Below are positions 8,188-16,821 of a stretch of 64,000 nucleotides of DNA, piece after piece. The notes below the pieces were generated by a model. It had not been told where the DNA came from and did no database searches. It saw only the letters and a list, made by a program, of their open reading frames with translations. A program made the translations under genes and the position numbers. This DNA comes from Jeotgalibacillus sp. ET6 (GTDB taxonomy: Bacteria > Bacillota > Bacilli > Bacillales > Jeotgalibacillaceae): assembly GCF_029667115.1 (NCBI RefSeq), contig NZ_JARUIU010000002.1, forward strand, positions 124,001 to 188,000, written 5' to 3'. The first letter of the stretch is position 1. Each line of letters starts with the position of its first letter.

Positions 8188-8883
8188 ATGAGCAAGCAAA
8201 CCATTCTGGTTGTGGAAGATGAAGAGAAAATTGCACGGGTGTTAGAGCTCGAGCTTGAGTATGAAGGCTATATCGTGGTGAAAGCGAAAGACGGGCTGGA
8301 GGGTCTTCAGAAATTCAGGGAAGAAAAATGGGATTTAATCTTGCTGGATATTATGCTGCCGGGAATGAATGGAGTCGATCTGCTGAAGAGAATCCGGCAT
8401 AGCGGCGATCAGACGCCTGTAATCATGCTGACAGCAAAGGATGAAATTGAAGACAAGGTAACGGGTCTTGATCTTGGAGCAAACGACTATGTCACAAAGC
8501 CCTTTCAATTTGAAGAATTGATGGCGAGAATCCGTGCAGCATTGCGATTTTCCAAAGCGCCGGTTGAAGAAAAAAAAGAAGATGGAATGCAGCTGGCGGA
8601 TTTAAAAGTGAATGAATCGACTCATGAAGTTTTCCGCGGAGAAGTGTCGCTGGAGCTGACAGCGAAGGAATTTGCGCTTCTCGCTTACTTTATGAAGAAT
8701 CAGCGGCAGGTCCTGAGCCGGGAGCAGCTGTTAGATCATGTATGGGGCTATGACTACTACGGTGATACGAATATTGTGGATGTGTATGTACGCTATGTGC
8801 GTAATAAAATCGATAAAGGCTATGACCCGCAGCTGCTTCATACCGTTCGAGGCGTAGGTTATGTGCTGAAGGATCCAAGATGA
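8188..8883 (+). CDS. OmpR-family response regulator (YkoG-like)
   Basis: The 231-residue protein has an N-terminal receiver domain with acidic pocket E10/D11, phospho-acceptor D54 (LLDIMLPG), the TAKD switch Thr and KPF Lys, and a C-terminal winged helix (residues about 130-231, ending in the VRGVGYVL hairpin). The frame also has an ATG at 8182, but the ATG at 8188 has better spacing from TGAGGG. It overlaps the sensor kinase gene by 4 nt. With kinase and PepSY genes following, the set resembles Bacillus ykoG-ykoH-ykoI. It probably controls its own promoter and that at about 10.85 kb. Confidence 0.88.
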   Translation: MSKQTILVVEDEEKIARVLELELEYEGYIVVKAKDGLEGLQKFREEKWDLILLDIMLPGMNGVDLLKRIRHSGDQTPVIMLTAKDEIEDKVTGLDLGANDYVTKPFQFEELMARIRAALRFSKAPVEEKKEDGMQLADLKVNESTHEVFRGEVSLELTAKEFALLAYFMKNQRQVLSREQLLDHVWGYDYYGDTNIVDVYVRYVRNKIDKGYDPQLLHTVRGVGYVLKDPR

Positions 8884-10232
8884 AGCTGACCAATAAAATT
8901 CATGTCTTTACGACCGTATTATTTATTGTTCTTCTTGTCTTAATTAATGCCGCCATTTATTTTTCGTTCAGCCGCATTATGTATGACAGCGAGCTGGAAC
9001 AAACAAAAGCACAGGCAGAGCAGGTGCAGGCGGGAATCAGTGCTGTTCAAAGCGCTGCAGCCCCGCAGGATCTACTTCGCGCGTATGTTCCGCCAGGGGG
9101 CATGATCACCATTGTGCAGGCAGATGACCGTGGAGATGCGAGGGTGACAGGCGGGAATGGGCAGCGCCTGGCAGAGGAGGAGACAGAATTTTATCCCGAT
9201 GAGCGGGATGAGATTCGCTCCATAGAGGGGATTCCGCACGCTTTTATTTCCCTTCCCATCGTCTGGACAGAGGGTGAAGTAGCAGCGCTTCAGTTGACAG
9301 AATCACTCCAGGCTACAGCAGAAAACCTGAATGTACTGAGAATCGTTCTGTTGGTCGTCTCCATTGCGGCGATCATCCCCTTGTTTATATCTGCACGAAT
9401 TTTAAGCAAGCTCATTACAAAACCGATTCTTTCCTTGATTCAGACGATGAACGACATCCGTGGCAGTGGACGCTTTCAGCAAATTGAACGCACGTCCAGG
9501 TCAAAGGACGAATTAGACCAGATGACCCAAACTTTTAACCAGATGATTGGGCAGCTTGAAACAAATTACGAAAAACAGGAGCAGTTTGTTTCCAATGCAT
9601 CTCACGAGTTAAAAACACCCCTGACGATCATTGAATCCTACGCGAGTTTATTAAAGCGCCGGGGCAAAAACGATGAAGCGCTGTTTGATGAATCGGTGGA
9701 AGCCATTCATTCAGAAGCCCTGAGAATGCGGGATTTAACCCAGCAGCTTTTGCTTTTAGCTAAGCAGGATGAACAAGGGAACGTCATCTTATCATCCCAG
9801 GTGCTGTCTCCCATTTTAGAAGCTGCTTCGTCCTCCTTTGAGCGGGCTTATCAGCGGCAGGTGACGCTTCACGTTAAAGAAGAAATGGTGGTCAAAACAG
9901 ATGCTCAGAAACTTAAGCAGCTCATGTATATTTTATTGGACAATGCACGAAAGTACAGTGAAGAAAAAATCGTGATTCACGCTTTTCAAAAAGATGACCG
10001 TGTGAAAATCCAAATAAAAGATACCGGCATCGGGATTTCAAGTGAGCATTTGAACAAGGTGTTTGACCGGTTTTACCAGGTCGACCAAGCCAGAACAAGT
10101 TCATCAGGAGGATACGGCCTGGGCCTTTCCTTAGCAAAAGAATTAGCCCGTGTGCTTGAAGCGGAAATTACATTAACCAGTGAGCAGGGAAAAGGAACAA
10201 CCGCCACTATCCTGCTGCCTATAGCCAATTAA
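8880..10232 (+). CDS. Sensor histidine kinase (YkoH-like)
   Basis: The 450-residue membrane kinase has TM1 (about 10-30), an extracytoplasmic sensor loop of about 130 residues, TM2 (about 155-180), a HAMP linker, a HisKA domain with the phospho-accepting His in NASHELKTPL, and an ATPase domain with N box (LDNARKYS), G1 (DTGIGIS), F box (FDRFYQ) and G2 (GGYGLGLS). All catalytic boxes are intact. Its ATG overlaps the regulator stop (ATGA), so the two are made together. The signal is unknown; in related clusters the partners are PepSY-domain extracytoplasmic proteins, as here. Confidence 0.9.
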   Translation: MKLTNKIHVFTTVLFIVLLVLINAAIYFSFSRIMYDSELEQTKAQAEQVQAGISAVQSAAAPQDLLRAYVPPGGMITIVQADDRGDARVTGGNGQRLAEEETEFYPDERDEIRSIEGIPHAFISLPIVWTEGEVAALQLTESLQATAENLNVLRIVLLVVSIAAIIPLFISARILSKLITKPILSLIQTMNDIRGSGRFQQIERTSRSKDELDQMTQTFNQMIGQLETNYEKQEQFVSNASHELKTPLTIIESYASLLKRRGKNDEALFDESVEAIHSEALRMRDLTQQLLLLAKQDEQGNVILSSQVLSPILEAASSSFERAYQRQVTLHVKEEMVVKTDAQKLKQLMYILLDNARKYSEEKIVIHAFQKDDRVKIQIKDTGIGISSEHLNKVFDRFYQVDQARTSSSGGYGLGLSLAKELARVLEAEITLTSEQGKGTTATILLPIAN

Positions 10233-10261
10233 AATGAAGAAGAACAAGGAGGGGATCTGAA

Positions 10262-10807
10262 ATGAGTCCTTTACTGAAAAAATTCAGCATAACCATTGCA
10301 GCAGTGGTTGTACTGACGATTTTAATCTGGCAGGGTGCAACGCTTTTGCAGAATGAACAAACCGTTTCGGCTGAAGAAGTCCAGCGAAAAGTGGAGCAGC
10401 AGTACAAGGGGGAAATAACTGCCATAGAACGCTCAGAAGACCGCTATCTTGTATCCATAACACTTGAAACAGGCTCTTATGAACTTGTAGTGGCGGAAGA
10501 TGGCGGCAGGATACTAGGCATGGAGCGCGTGTCAGAAAGCAGACCGGAAGATGATCCTCCAACCTCTGAAGAAGATCCAGCGTCTGATCCAGCAGAACCC
10601 AAGGACGCTGATCAGCCCATCACTCGAGATCAGGCAGTCGATATTGCGAAGGATCAGGTAGAAGGAACAGTGGATGATGTAGATTATGAAAGTGATGAAG
10701 AAGGGTCGTATTTTCTTGTGGAAATTGAGCGAAGTGATGAGCTTGAAGCTACCGTTCAGGTCAATGCCATCACCGGGGAAATCATGTCTGTCAGCTGGGA
10801 AGATTAA
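10262..10807 (+). CDS. Membrane-anchored protein with two PepSY domains
   Basis: The 181-residue product has a single N-terminal membrane segment (residues 8-28), then two PepSY-like units: about 37-85, and about 120-178 after an acidic Pro/Glu/Asp-rich linker (SRPEDDPPTSEEDP). Repeats have the family pattern of an ITRDQAVDIA helix followed by a beta sheet ending in NAITGEIMSV. It lies 30 nt after the kinase gene with ribosome binding site AAGGAGGGG and is probably in the same operon. PepSY proteins sit outside the membrane and are thought to restrain proteases or modulate sensors; here feedback on the kinase is plausible but unproved. Confidence 0.8.
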   Translation: MSPLLKKFSITIAAVVVLTILIWQGATLLQNEQTVSAEEVQRKVEQQYKGEITAIERSEDRYLVSITLETGSYELVVAEDGGRILGMERVSESRPEDDPPTSEEDPASDPAEPKDADQPITRDQAVDIAKDQVEGTVDDVDYESDEEGSYFLVEIERSDELEATVQVNAITGEIMSVSWED

Positions 10808-10808
10808 A

Positions 10809-10848
10809 TTCTCATCAAATTCTCATTTTCCTCTCCGTGGTTTCTCAT
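10809..10848 (+). promoter_or_regulatory. Three TTCTCAT half-sites before the second PepSY gene
   Basis: TTCTCAT occurs at 10809-10815, 10820-10826 and 10842-10848, with spacings of 11 and 22 bp (helical phase), just upstream of a -10-like TATAAC (10864-10869). This is the same motif as at 8006-8023, so the response regulator at 8188 probably drives or represses this promoter. Confidence 0.6.
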
Positions 10849-10904
10849 CTTGCGTGTGTAATCTATAACTAGAAACAACAAACACACAAGAGGAGGAAAT
10901 GAAC

Positions 10905-11432
10905 ATGAAAAACAAATTACTAATTGGCGGAATCGCAGGAGCAGTCATTCTGGGCGGGGGAGCATTTGGAATGAATGCCTTCGCTGACAGCAGCAATAAC
11001 TGGAGTGAAAGCGATGCTGATCTGACACAGGAAGAAGCAGAAACCATCGCAACAGAAGAAGTGGAAGGTCTGACGATCACAACAGTGGAGAGAGATGACG
11101 ATGACGGACGTTATGTGTATGAGATAGACGGTACAACGGAAGACGGAAGAGAAGCGGATGTTGAAGTAGATGCAAACTCCGGGGAAATCCTGAAAGTCGG
11201 TCGAGATCTTGCGGACAGCCAGGATGATCAAGTAAACGAAAACGTGGAGATCACGAAAGAAGAAGCAGAGGAAATCGCTAAAACAGAAGGAAAAGGTGAC
11301 ATCGTGAAATCTGAACTGGATGACGGACATTATGAAATTGAAATGAGAGACGGAGATGTTGAATACGAAATCGACATCAACGGCCAAACAGGAGAAGTAA
11401 TGGAGTTTGAAATGGAACGAGACGACAACTAA
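10905..11432 (+). CDS. Secreted or membrane-anchored PepSY protein (YkoI-like)
   Basis: The 175-residue product starts with a clear signal or anchor segment (KNKLLIGGIAGAVILGGGAF, with a possible AFA-D cleavage site) and then two PepSY repeats (about 38-95 and 105-172), each with an LTQEEAETIA-type helix and a G-E-I/V-L/M sheet end. The mature part is extremely acidic. The ATG at 10905 has better spacing from AGAGGAGG than the one at 10899. It has its own promoter with the regulator boxes and a strong terminator at 11444, so it is a separate transcription unit of the same regulon. Confidence 0.82.
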   Translation: MKNKLLIGGIAGAVILGGGAFGMNAFADSSNNWSESDADLTQEEAETIATEEVEGLTITTVERDDDDGRYVYEIDGTTEDGREADVEVDANSGEILKVGRDLADSQDDQVNENVEITKEEAEEIAKTEGKGDIVKSELDDGHYEIEMRDGDVEYEIDINGQTGEVMEFEMERDDN

Positions 11433-11443
11433 TAACCTGCCTG

Positions 11444-11475
11444 GACCAAATCGATTTATGATTTGGTCTTTTTTC
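11444..11475 (+). terminator. Rho-independent terminator after the PepSY gene
   Basis: Perfect 9-bp stem GACCAAATC (11444-11452) and GATTTGGTC (11460-11468) with a 7-nt loop, followed by a run of six T. Confidence 0.9.
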
Positions 11476-11545
11476 TGGAATAAAAAGGGGGCGGTTTATG
11501 TTAACATTATTGAAGGTGGTTCATTAAAAATAGGGGGATGAAGGA

Positions 11546-12076
11546 ATGAAGCTTGGATTGAAAAGAAATGAAGTTAAACTGGAAGATTATACACCAGAAT
11601 GGAAAGATGAGTTCACCAGAATAAAAAAAGAAGTCGTGCAAACCACGGAAATAGAAGAGAATCGCATTGAACATATTGGAAGCACAGCCATTAAAGGAAT
11701 GGTCGCAAAGCCCATTCTGGATATGATTGTTGGCGTAAACGATATACAAAACGTCGGGGACAAACTTTTTTCGGATTTGAAGCAGACAGGTTTTTTGCGG
11801 CTGAAAGTAGAACGGCCCAACGAGATCGTCCTTGCTAAATTTTCAGATGAAACATACGAGGAGAAAACCCATTATATCCATTTAGTCGAATTCCAGGAGG
11901 AACTTTGGAACAACTTACTTTTCTTTCGGGATTATCTGAATTCAAACGAGCTGGCACGAAAGCATTATCTTGAGATTAAACTCGATTATTTGAAAACAGC
12001 TTCCACTGGAATTGAAGAATATACCGATCGGAAAGAAGCATTTGTAAAAGAAATCTTCAAAAAAAGAAACGAGTAA
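11546..12076 (+). CDS. GrpB-family (UPF0157) nucleotidyltransferase-like protein
   Basis: The 176-residue protein shows the GrpB/UPF0157 hallmark: YTPEWKDEF near the start, then the HIGSTAIKGMVAKPILDMIVGV core (about residues 40-62), which is a degenerate nucleotidyltransferase motif (G-S-T then P-x-x-D-x). The C-terminus has the AFVKEIF end usual in the family. The biochemical function is not established. The ATG follows AGGGGGATGAAGG. It stands alone between a terminator and a convergent NUDIX gene. Confidence 0.85.
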   Translation: MKLGLKRNEVKLEDYTPEWKDEFTRIKKEVVQTTEIEENRIEHIGSTAIKGMVAKPILDMIVGVNDIQNVGDKLFSDLKQTGFLRLKVERPNEIVLAKFSDETYEEKTHYIHLVEFQEELWNNLLFFRDYLNSNELARKHYLEIKLDYLKTASTGIEEYTDRKEAFVKEIFKKRNE

Positions 12077-12169
12077 CGAAGCGGTTCTCCAGATGCAGGT
12101 CATTTATAATCCATCCGGAGACATGCCGTTTGACAGGAAGAAAACGAATTCCTGCCGGGTTCGGAGCAA

Positions 12170-12601
12170 CTAAAAATCAATACAAAAAGGCTGCAGATCT
12201 GCGTTCAGGCTGTATTCAATCCGCTGCCTGAAATTTTTAAACGTCACCATTTCCAACGCTTCTTCTATTGGATAAAATCCAACTTCCAGGCTCTCAGGTG
12301 TGGTCGTTAAGCTGCCGCCAATCGCTTTCGCTAGAAACAGCGTGTTGCAAACGGAACGATCCACATTTTGAAAGATCCCGCAGAATTTTAATACTTCGAT
12401 GTCCACACCGGACTCTTCTTTCGTTTCCCGGATGGCGGCATCTTTTAACGATTCGCCTTCTTCCACTTGTCCGCCGGGCATTTCCCATCCTCTTCTGGGA
12501 CCTTTAATCAACAAAATTTCCTGTTGATCATTCAGGACAATGGTAGCTGCAGAAACAAAATGTTTTGGTGGAGAATAAGTATCTTGTTTATTTGGTTCCA
12601 T
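12170..12601 (-). CDS. NUDIX hydrolase
   Basis: The 143-residue enzyme has a complete Nudix box, GGQVEEGE then RETKEESGV (about residues 43-65), so it should hydrolyse a nucleoside diphosphate linked to another group. The substrate is not predictable; the length suits MutT/ADP-ribose-type housecleaning enzymes. Its GGGGGA ribosome binding site is well placed. It is convergent with the GrpB-like gene and divergent from the phosphatase gene at 12750. Confidence 0.85.
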   Translation of the reverse strand: MEPNKQDTYSPPKHFVSAATIVLNDQQEILLIKGPRRGWEMPGGQVEEGESLKDAAIRETKEESGVDIEVLKFCGIFQNVDRSVCNTLFLAKAIGGSLTTTPESLEVGFYPIEEALEMVTFKNFRQRIEYSLNADLQPFCIDF

Positions 12602-12749
12602 ATAATTTCCCCCATTCTATACGTATCAATTACCAGGTAAAAATAACTGAAAATTCCATTTAATTATAGCATAGCTTAAATGTTGTATGGAGTCCCGTAT
12701 GGTAAAATAAGGACGGAAACAAAATGATAAAGAAGAAAGGAAGATAAAC

Positions 12750-13331
12750 ATGACTACAATCGGTTTGATAAGACATGGGGTTACGGAATGGAACACTTCA
12801 GGCAGAGCACAGGGGCATACAGATATTCCGTTAAGTGAAGAAGGAAGAGAACAAGCGAGACGAGTTGCAGAACGAATCGCTTCAGAAGATGAAAAATGGG
12901 ACCTGGTTATTTCAAGTGACTTATCACGTGCAAGACAAACAGCAGAAGCGATTGCGAAGAAATTAGGACTGCCTGCACCAATTCAGGATGCGCGCATCAG
13001 AGAAATGCACCTTGGCGAAATTGAAGGACTGACTCTAGACGAACGGGTTACTCAATGGGGAGACAACTGGCGTGAGCAGGAGCTAGGCATTGAAACAACA
13101 GAAGCCGTCGCACAGCGTGGAGCTGATTTTATAGAAGAGGTCCTTGCGGAGCATAAAGGCAAAAAAATTCTGATCGTCAGCCATGGGGGGCTCATCGGAT
13201 TGACATTGAAGCATCTTCTTCCTGAACAATTCACCCAAACGCTTTTAGAAAATACTTCGATCACCATTTTGAAGCATGATGAGACGAAATGGAATTGTTC
13301 GCTGTTTAACTGTTCAAAGCATTTGGTTTAA
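12750..13331 (+). CDS. Histidine phosphatase (phosphoglycerate-mutase-like superfamily)
   Basis: The 193-residue protein opens with IGLIRHGVTEWN, the RHG motif whose His is phosphorylated during catalysis, and has the second catalytic His in IVSHGGLIGLTL (about residue 151). Both active-site segments are intact. The family includes broad phosphatases such as PhoE and CobC; the substrate is unknown. It is followed 19 nt later by a methyltransferase gene, probably the same transcript. Confidence 0.88.
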   Translation: MTTIGLIRHGVTEWNTSGRAQGHTDIPLSEEGREQARRVAERIASEDEKWDLVISSDLSRARQTAEAIAKKLGLPAPIQDARIREMHLGEIEGLTLDERVTQWGDNWREQELGIETTEAVAQRGADFIEEVLAEHKGKKILIVSHGGLIGLTLKHLLPEQFTQTLLENTSITILKHDETKWNCSLFNCSKHLV

Positions 13332-13350
13332 CAAAGGCGGGAGGTGTTTT

Positions 13351-14103
13351 ATGAATAAGATGGGGTCGGAAGAAGCGGCAAGAAGATGGAATGATTTCGC
13401 AGAGGACTATGCGGAAAAACATAGTGAGTCTGGAGATTTACATAAAGAGGTCCTGTTAAACCCGGTTATTATCGCGCTTGCAGGAGATATACAAAATAAA
13501 AAACTGTTGGATGCCGGCTGCGGAGAAGGCTATCTCAGCAGGCTGCTGGCAAAAGCCGGAGCTACCGTCACAGCCGTGGATTATTCTGAGAAAATGCTTG
13601 AAATTGCAAAGGAGCGAACCACCAGTGGAACGGCGGTTAACTATCTTCATGGCAGTCTTGAGAATCTCTCATTTTTAGAAGAGAGGCAGTTCGACCTTGT
13701 GATATCAAATATGGTTCTTCATGACCTTCAAGACTATAAAAAAGCGCTGCAGCAGATGTACCAAGTGCTCGCGCCCGGGGGAACGTTCATCTTTTCCATT
13801 TTGCATCCAGCCTTTATAACGCCAGTCAGCAGCTGGGAAAGAACGTCAGCAGGCGAAAAGCTTTTCTGGAAGGTCGATCGCTACTTTAATGAAGGAGTGT
13901 TCGAGCAGCCGCTTGGAGGGAAAGAGAAGATGCTGCTTTTTCACCGTACACTATCAAACTATGTAAATCAGATCTTACAGACAGGATTCACACTTGAGCA
14001 ATTGGTGGAACCTAAACCTTCTGTGCATATGCTGGAAAAATACCCGTCATTCAAATCAGATCTGCGCAGACCGGACTTTATTGTTTTTAAAGCTGTAAAG
14101 TAA
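13351..14103 (+). CDS. Class I SAM-dependent methyltransferase
   Basis: The 250-residue enzyme has the Rossmann motif I LLDAGCGEGYLSRLLA (about residues 52-67), the acidic AVDYSEKMLE after strand 2 and the DLVISNMVLHDL post-motif, placing it with UbiE-like small-molecule methyltransferases. The frame is open back to 13276 inside the phosphatase gene, but the ATG at 13351 has the strong GGCGGGAGG ribosome binding site. The substrate is unknown. Confidence 0.85.
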   Translation: MNKMGSEEAARRWNDFAEDYAEKHSESGDLHKEVLLNPVIIALAGDIQNKKLLDAGCGEGYLSRLLAKAGATVTAVDYSEKMLEIAKERTTSGTAVNYLHGSLENLSFLEERQFDLVISNMVLHDLQDYKKALQQMYQVLAPGGTFIFSILHPAFITPVSSWERTSAGEKLFWKVDRYFNEGVFEQPLGGKEKMLLFHRTLSNYVNQILQTGFTLEQLVEPKPSVHMLEKYPSFKSDLRRPDFIVFKAVK

Positions 14104-14178
14104 CCACTGAACTACTTTGGTAGATAAAGAGAGTTCAAAAGGAAGCCGTTAACGAAAATAGGCTGAAGGGGGAAAACA

Positions 14179-14733
14179 GTGAAGAAACCCTACATCATTG
14201 CCATCGCAGGGGTGTCCGGTGGAGGAAAAACGGCCGCAGCAAAGCAGTTAGCTTCAAAACTGCCGCGCTCCATGGTTCTCTTTTTCGATGACTATGATTT
14301 TGAAGGTCCTGAAAATATAATTGAATGGGTGGACAAGGGAGCGGATTGTAATGAGTGGAATCTGGATCCACTCATACAAGACATTAAAAACCGCACCAGG
14401 GAAGCCTTTGATTATCTAATTTTGGACTATCCATTTGCGTATAAACATTACAGGACAAGTGAATGGATCGACTGTACTGTATTCATTGATACCCCGCTGG
14501 ATGTCGCTATGGCGCGTCGGATTATAAGAGATTTTTCCAGCCGTTCTGCTAAAGACATCCTGCATGATATGGAAAATTATCTTACACAAGGCAGGCGCGG
14601 TTACGAAGAGATGCTGAAAACGATTAAACCGGACTCGGACATTATAGTTGATGGCAAACAATCGTTATCTAACATAACAGACGAACTATACGAGCGTATT
14701 TTAAACGATCAGAGTTTTCGAAGTCAGTTTTAG
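14179..14733 (+). CDS. P-loop kinase, uridine-kinase-like
   Basis: The 184-residue protein begins with a Walker A loop, GVSGGGKT (residues 11-18), followed by FFDDYDF as a likely acidic substrate/metal site and a LID-like region rich in Arg (MARRIIRDFSSR). It resembles nucleoside or small-metabolite kinases of the uridine kinase/PRK type. Its start is GTG with a GAAGGGGGAAAACA ribosome binding site. It is the last gene before the terminator at 14746. The phosphate acceptor is not identifiable. Confidence 0.75.
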   Translation: MKKPYIIAIAGVSGGGKTAAAKQLASKLPRSMVLFFDDYDFEGPENIIEWVDKGADCNEWNLDPLIQDIKNRTREAFDYLILDYPFAYKHYRTSEWIDCTVFIDTPLDVAMARRIIRDFSSRSAKDILHDMENYLTQGRRGYEEMLKTIKPDSDIIVDGKQSLSNITDELYERILNDQSFRSQF

Positions 14734-14745
14734 GTTTACATAATA

Positions 14746-14777
14746 AAAAGCTCAGAACTTAAAATTCTGAGCTTTTT
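14746..14777. terminator. Bidirectional-looking terminator
   Basis: An A-flanked stem, AAGCTCAGAA paired with TTCTGAGCTT, is followed by a T run on the plus strand and a T run on the minus strand. It therefore can end both the kinase gene (plus) and the convergent gene at 14804 (minus). Confidence 0.85.
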
Positions 14778-14803
14778 TGATGGCGTAAGCCAATTATCCG
14801 TTT

Positions 14804-15292
14804 TCAGTTGCTGTTCTTTTTGATCAATTTAAACTGCCTGCCCTGCCCGGGTGAATCAAAATTTCTGGCGGTTGAGCCCGACGCAAAAGGAATCAGCCGC
14901 TCGTTCTGAATGAATTCAGGCTGCTCCTGATCGAACGTTTTATATTTAATATGCACTCTTTCCTGCAGCACCGGCTTTGCAGCAGGCTGCCTCATGCCAG
15001 CAATCCAGGTTTCAAAATTATACGTACCACGGTCAATAATCCCGCAAAGATCCTCAAGCGACTGCGTCAGATCCACCAGGCAATCCATTCCATTTTTTAA
15101 AATGACGCCTCTTTTTTTCGCTTTTTCAATCGAGTGCTTCAGCTTATAGGATTCATCGTGGTATGTGAATTCAATAAAACAGCTGTTTCGGTCCCAGTTA
15201 AAATTAAAATAATCAATCTTCAAACGCTTCATAACTCTAGTAAGCTTCTTTTCACACACACTTTGTTCCTTATGCGGCATCCAGTTGAACAT
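14804..15292 (-). CDS. Hypothetical protein (162 aa)
   Basis: Not recognised. The product is basic and soluble, with a segment CFIEFTYHDESYKLKHSIEKAKKRG (quoted in part: FIEFTYHDESYKLKHS) in the first third and a C-terminal Pro/Gly/Ser stretch ending in KLIKKNSN. No membrane segment and no known catalytic motif is seen. GAGGCGAG precedes the ATG, and the gene ends at the shared terminator. Coding status is supported by length, ribosome binding site and terminator placement. Confidence 0.65.
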   Translation of the reverse strand: MFNWMPHKEQSVCEKKLTRVMKRLKIDYFNFNWDRNSCFIEFTYHDESYKLKHSIEKAKKRGVILKNGMDCLVDLTQSLEDLCGIIDRGTYNFETWIAGMRQPAAKPVLQERVHIKYKTFDQEQPEFIQNERLIPFASGSTARNFDSPGQGRQFKLIKKNSN

Positions 15293-15531
15293 TACGCTCG
15301 CCTCACTTTATCTGGTTTAGAATAGATGCAAGTCCACTTATACTATCAATTCGACATAGCCTTCAAATTACCTGTAAAAATCGTATGACAAATCTCGAAT
15401 TTTTTTTCAACATAATCCGCAAGCATTCGACTTTTGCCGGATTAATATAAGAAAAGGGGGAGGATGACTAAAAGACCGGCTTTTGTGGTATGGATAGATA
15501 GAAAGCAAAATGTTCGAACGGAGGAAACCAC

Positions 15532-15654
15532 ATGATTAAAAAGATAAAAAAGCTGATGAGTGACCCTAAGGTTCAAAGAACGGTAAAAGAAAAAGTAGTG
15601 CCGATGGTCAAAAAAGAGATGGCGAAAAGAAAAGCGAATAAGAACGTTAGATAG
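15532..15654 (+). CDS. Small basic hypothetical protein (40 aa)
   Basis: A 40-residue ORF runs from ATG 15532 to TAG 15654, preceded by a strong ribosome binding site (CGGAGGAAACCAC). It contains many Lys and Arg and ends VKKEMAKRKANKN, with no membrane segment. It looks like a short DNA- or RNA-binding or orphan small protein of bacilli. The flanks 15293-15531 and 15655-15838 show no other gene. Confidence 0.55.
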   Translation: MIKKIKKLMSDPKVQRTVKEKVVPMVKKEMAKRKANKNVR

Positions 15655-15838
15655 ATTCCAGAGGTGGCGGGGTCATCTCCCCTGAAGGCGCATATTTTCT
15701 GCATGAGGGAGGTGGGCTTCGTTTTCCTGAAATTAAGTCCTCCCAATCCTCTTATTCATAATTTCAGCATTTAATGCGAGGTGGGAATTTTCAGGATCAT
15801 ATCAGGAATTTTTCCACATTACGGTAACCTGCTTTTTT

Positions 15839-16021
15839 TCATAATTGGACAGTTCGAATCATACTCGGAACGCCTGCCGCCATACTCACTATAAAACTCC
15901 ACATGGCATAACGCCAATCTGTTGTAAATATCGACACAACGATAAAAAATATCAGTTGACCAACAAATGCAAACCACGAAGCAATCCAGGCAAACTTTAT
16001 GTTTTCCTTCATATCTATCAT
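15839..16021 (-). CDS. Small membrane protein downstream of the MerR gene
   Basis: A 60-residue protein (from ATG 16021) with two hydrophobic segments (about 9-31 and 37-56). The frame is open to a GTG at 16072 that directly follows the MerR stop, giving 77 residues; the ATG has an AGGAATAGGA ribosome binding site and the GTG has none, so 16021 is preferred. It is in the same direction as the MerR gene and 51 nt behind it, so it is probably co-transcribed. Function unknown. Confidence 0.6.
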   Translation of the reverse strand: MIDMKENIKFAWIASWFAFVGQLIFFIVVSIFTTDWRYAMWSFIVSMAAGVPSMIRTVQL

Positions 16022-16072
16022 TCCTATTCCTAAATCGTAACTTCTGCGTTGAACCCAATAAATGACTTCCAC

Positions 16073-16798
16073 CTAATCTGAATCGTAAGAAATACAGCGC
16101 TCAACAAACTCCATCACATCTTCCGAAATCGGATAGAGTCCCGTTTCCCCGGCAGGTTTTTTTCTGACATCCCAAAATGCTTCCATCAAATGTTCATTCC
16201 CTTGAAAGCTTTCATTGGATAATTCGATTAAAGCTGCCCCAATTTTAGAGCCTTCGTCTGATTCCGGTTTGATATCGTGTCTAATGCACCATTTAATACG
16301 CCGCAATAACGAAATATAGAGCTGGGCAGTCTCATCATTGCTGCTAAGATTAGGGATAGCCTGCTGAATAAAGGTTTTTTCGTCTTCCTCAAAGTAGTCG
16401 ATCCACTTTTTGGCGCTCTTTTGTGATTGCTGTACAAGTCCGTTGACCCGTTCCCAGGATAAAGACTCTTCCAGATCTATCATATTGATTAATGAAGCAG
16501 TATTTGAAATGCTTGTTTGCAACTTTGATTGCTGGTCTTGCAGATAATTATAGTGAGAAATCAGAATTTGTTTATAAGATAGTTTGACTAATAGTCGGCG
16601 GATGTCCTCTAAAGGAAGTGAAAGAGATTTAAGGATGATTATTTTTTCCAATTGAAATAAATCGTTCTCAGAATAGTACCGCTTTCCACTATCATCTCTA
16701 GAACTTGGTGTAAGAAGGTTGATCTGGTCATAATAGCGAAGTGTGCGAACAGAAACATTTCGGAGCTTAGCTACTTGCCCTGTTGTCCATTGTTTAAT
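16073..16798 (-). CDS. MerR-family regulator, probable ATT start
   Basis: The protein (241 residues from 16798) starts with a MerR helix-turn-helix (TTGQVAKLRNVSVRTLRYYD then GLL-like NLLTPS) and the RYYSENDLFQLEKI wing, followed by a coiled coil and a C-terminal TipAS-like ligand domain (DDETAQLYISLLRR). The frame is open to an ATG at 16846, but that codon lies inside the MerR operator and has no ribosome binding site. A perfect GGAGGG sits 7 nt before an in-frame ATT at 16798, which would give the usual short N-terminus, so a rare ATT start is preferred. It probably activates the divergent CPBP gene. Confidence 0.85.
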   Translation of the reverse strand: MKQWTTGQVAKLRNVSVRTLRYYDQINLLTPSSRDDSGKRYYSENDLFQLEKIIILKSLSLPLEDIRRLLVKLSYKQILISHYNYLQDQQSKLQTSISNTASLINMIDLEESLSWERVNGLVQQSQKSAKKWIDYFEEDEKTFIQQAIPNLSSNDETAQLYISLLRRIKWCIRHDIKPESDEGSKIGAALIELSNESFQGNEHLMEAFWDVRKKPAGETGLYPISEDVMEFVERCISYDSD

Positions 16799-16821
16799 GT
16801 GAAATCCCTCCTGTAAAAGAC

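Noticed and set aside
15819-16058. Alternative minus-strand frame at the small membrane gene
   Set aside because: Low-complexity, Tyr/Arg/Cys-rich translation without a ribosome binding site; the overlapping frame has clear membrane segments.
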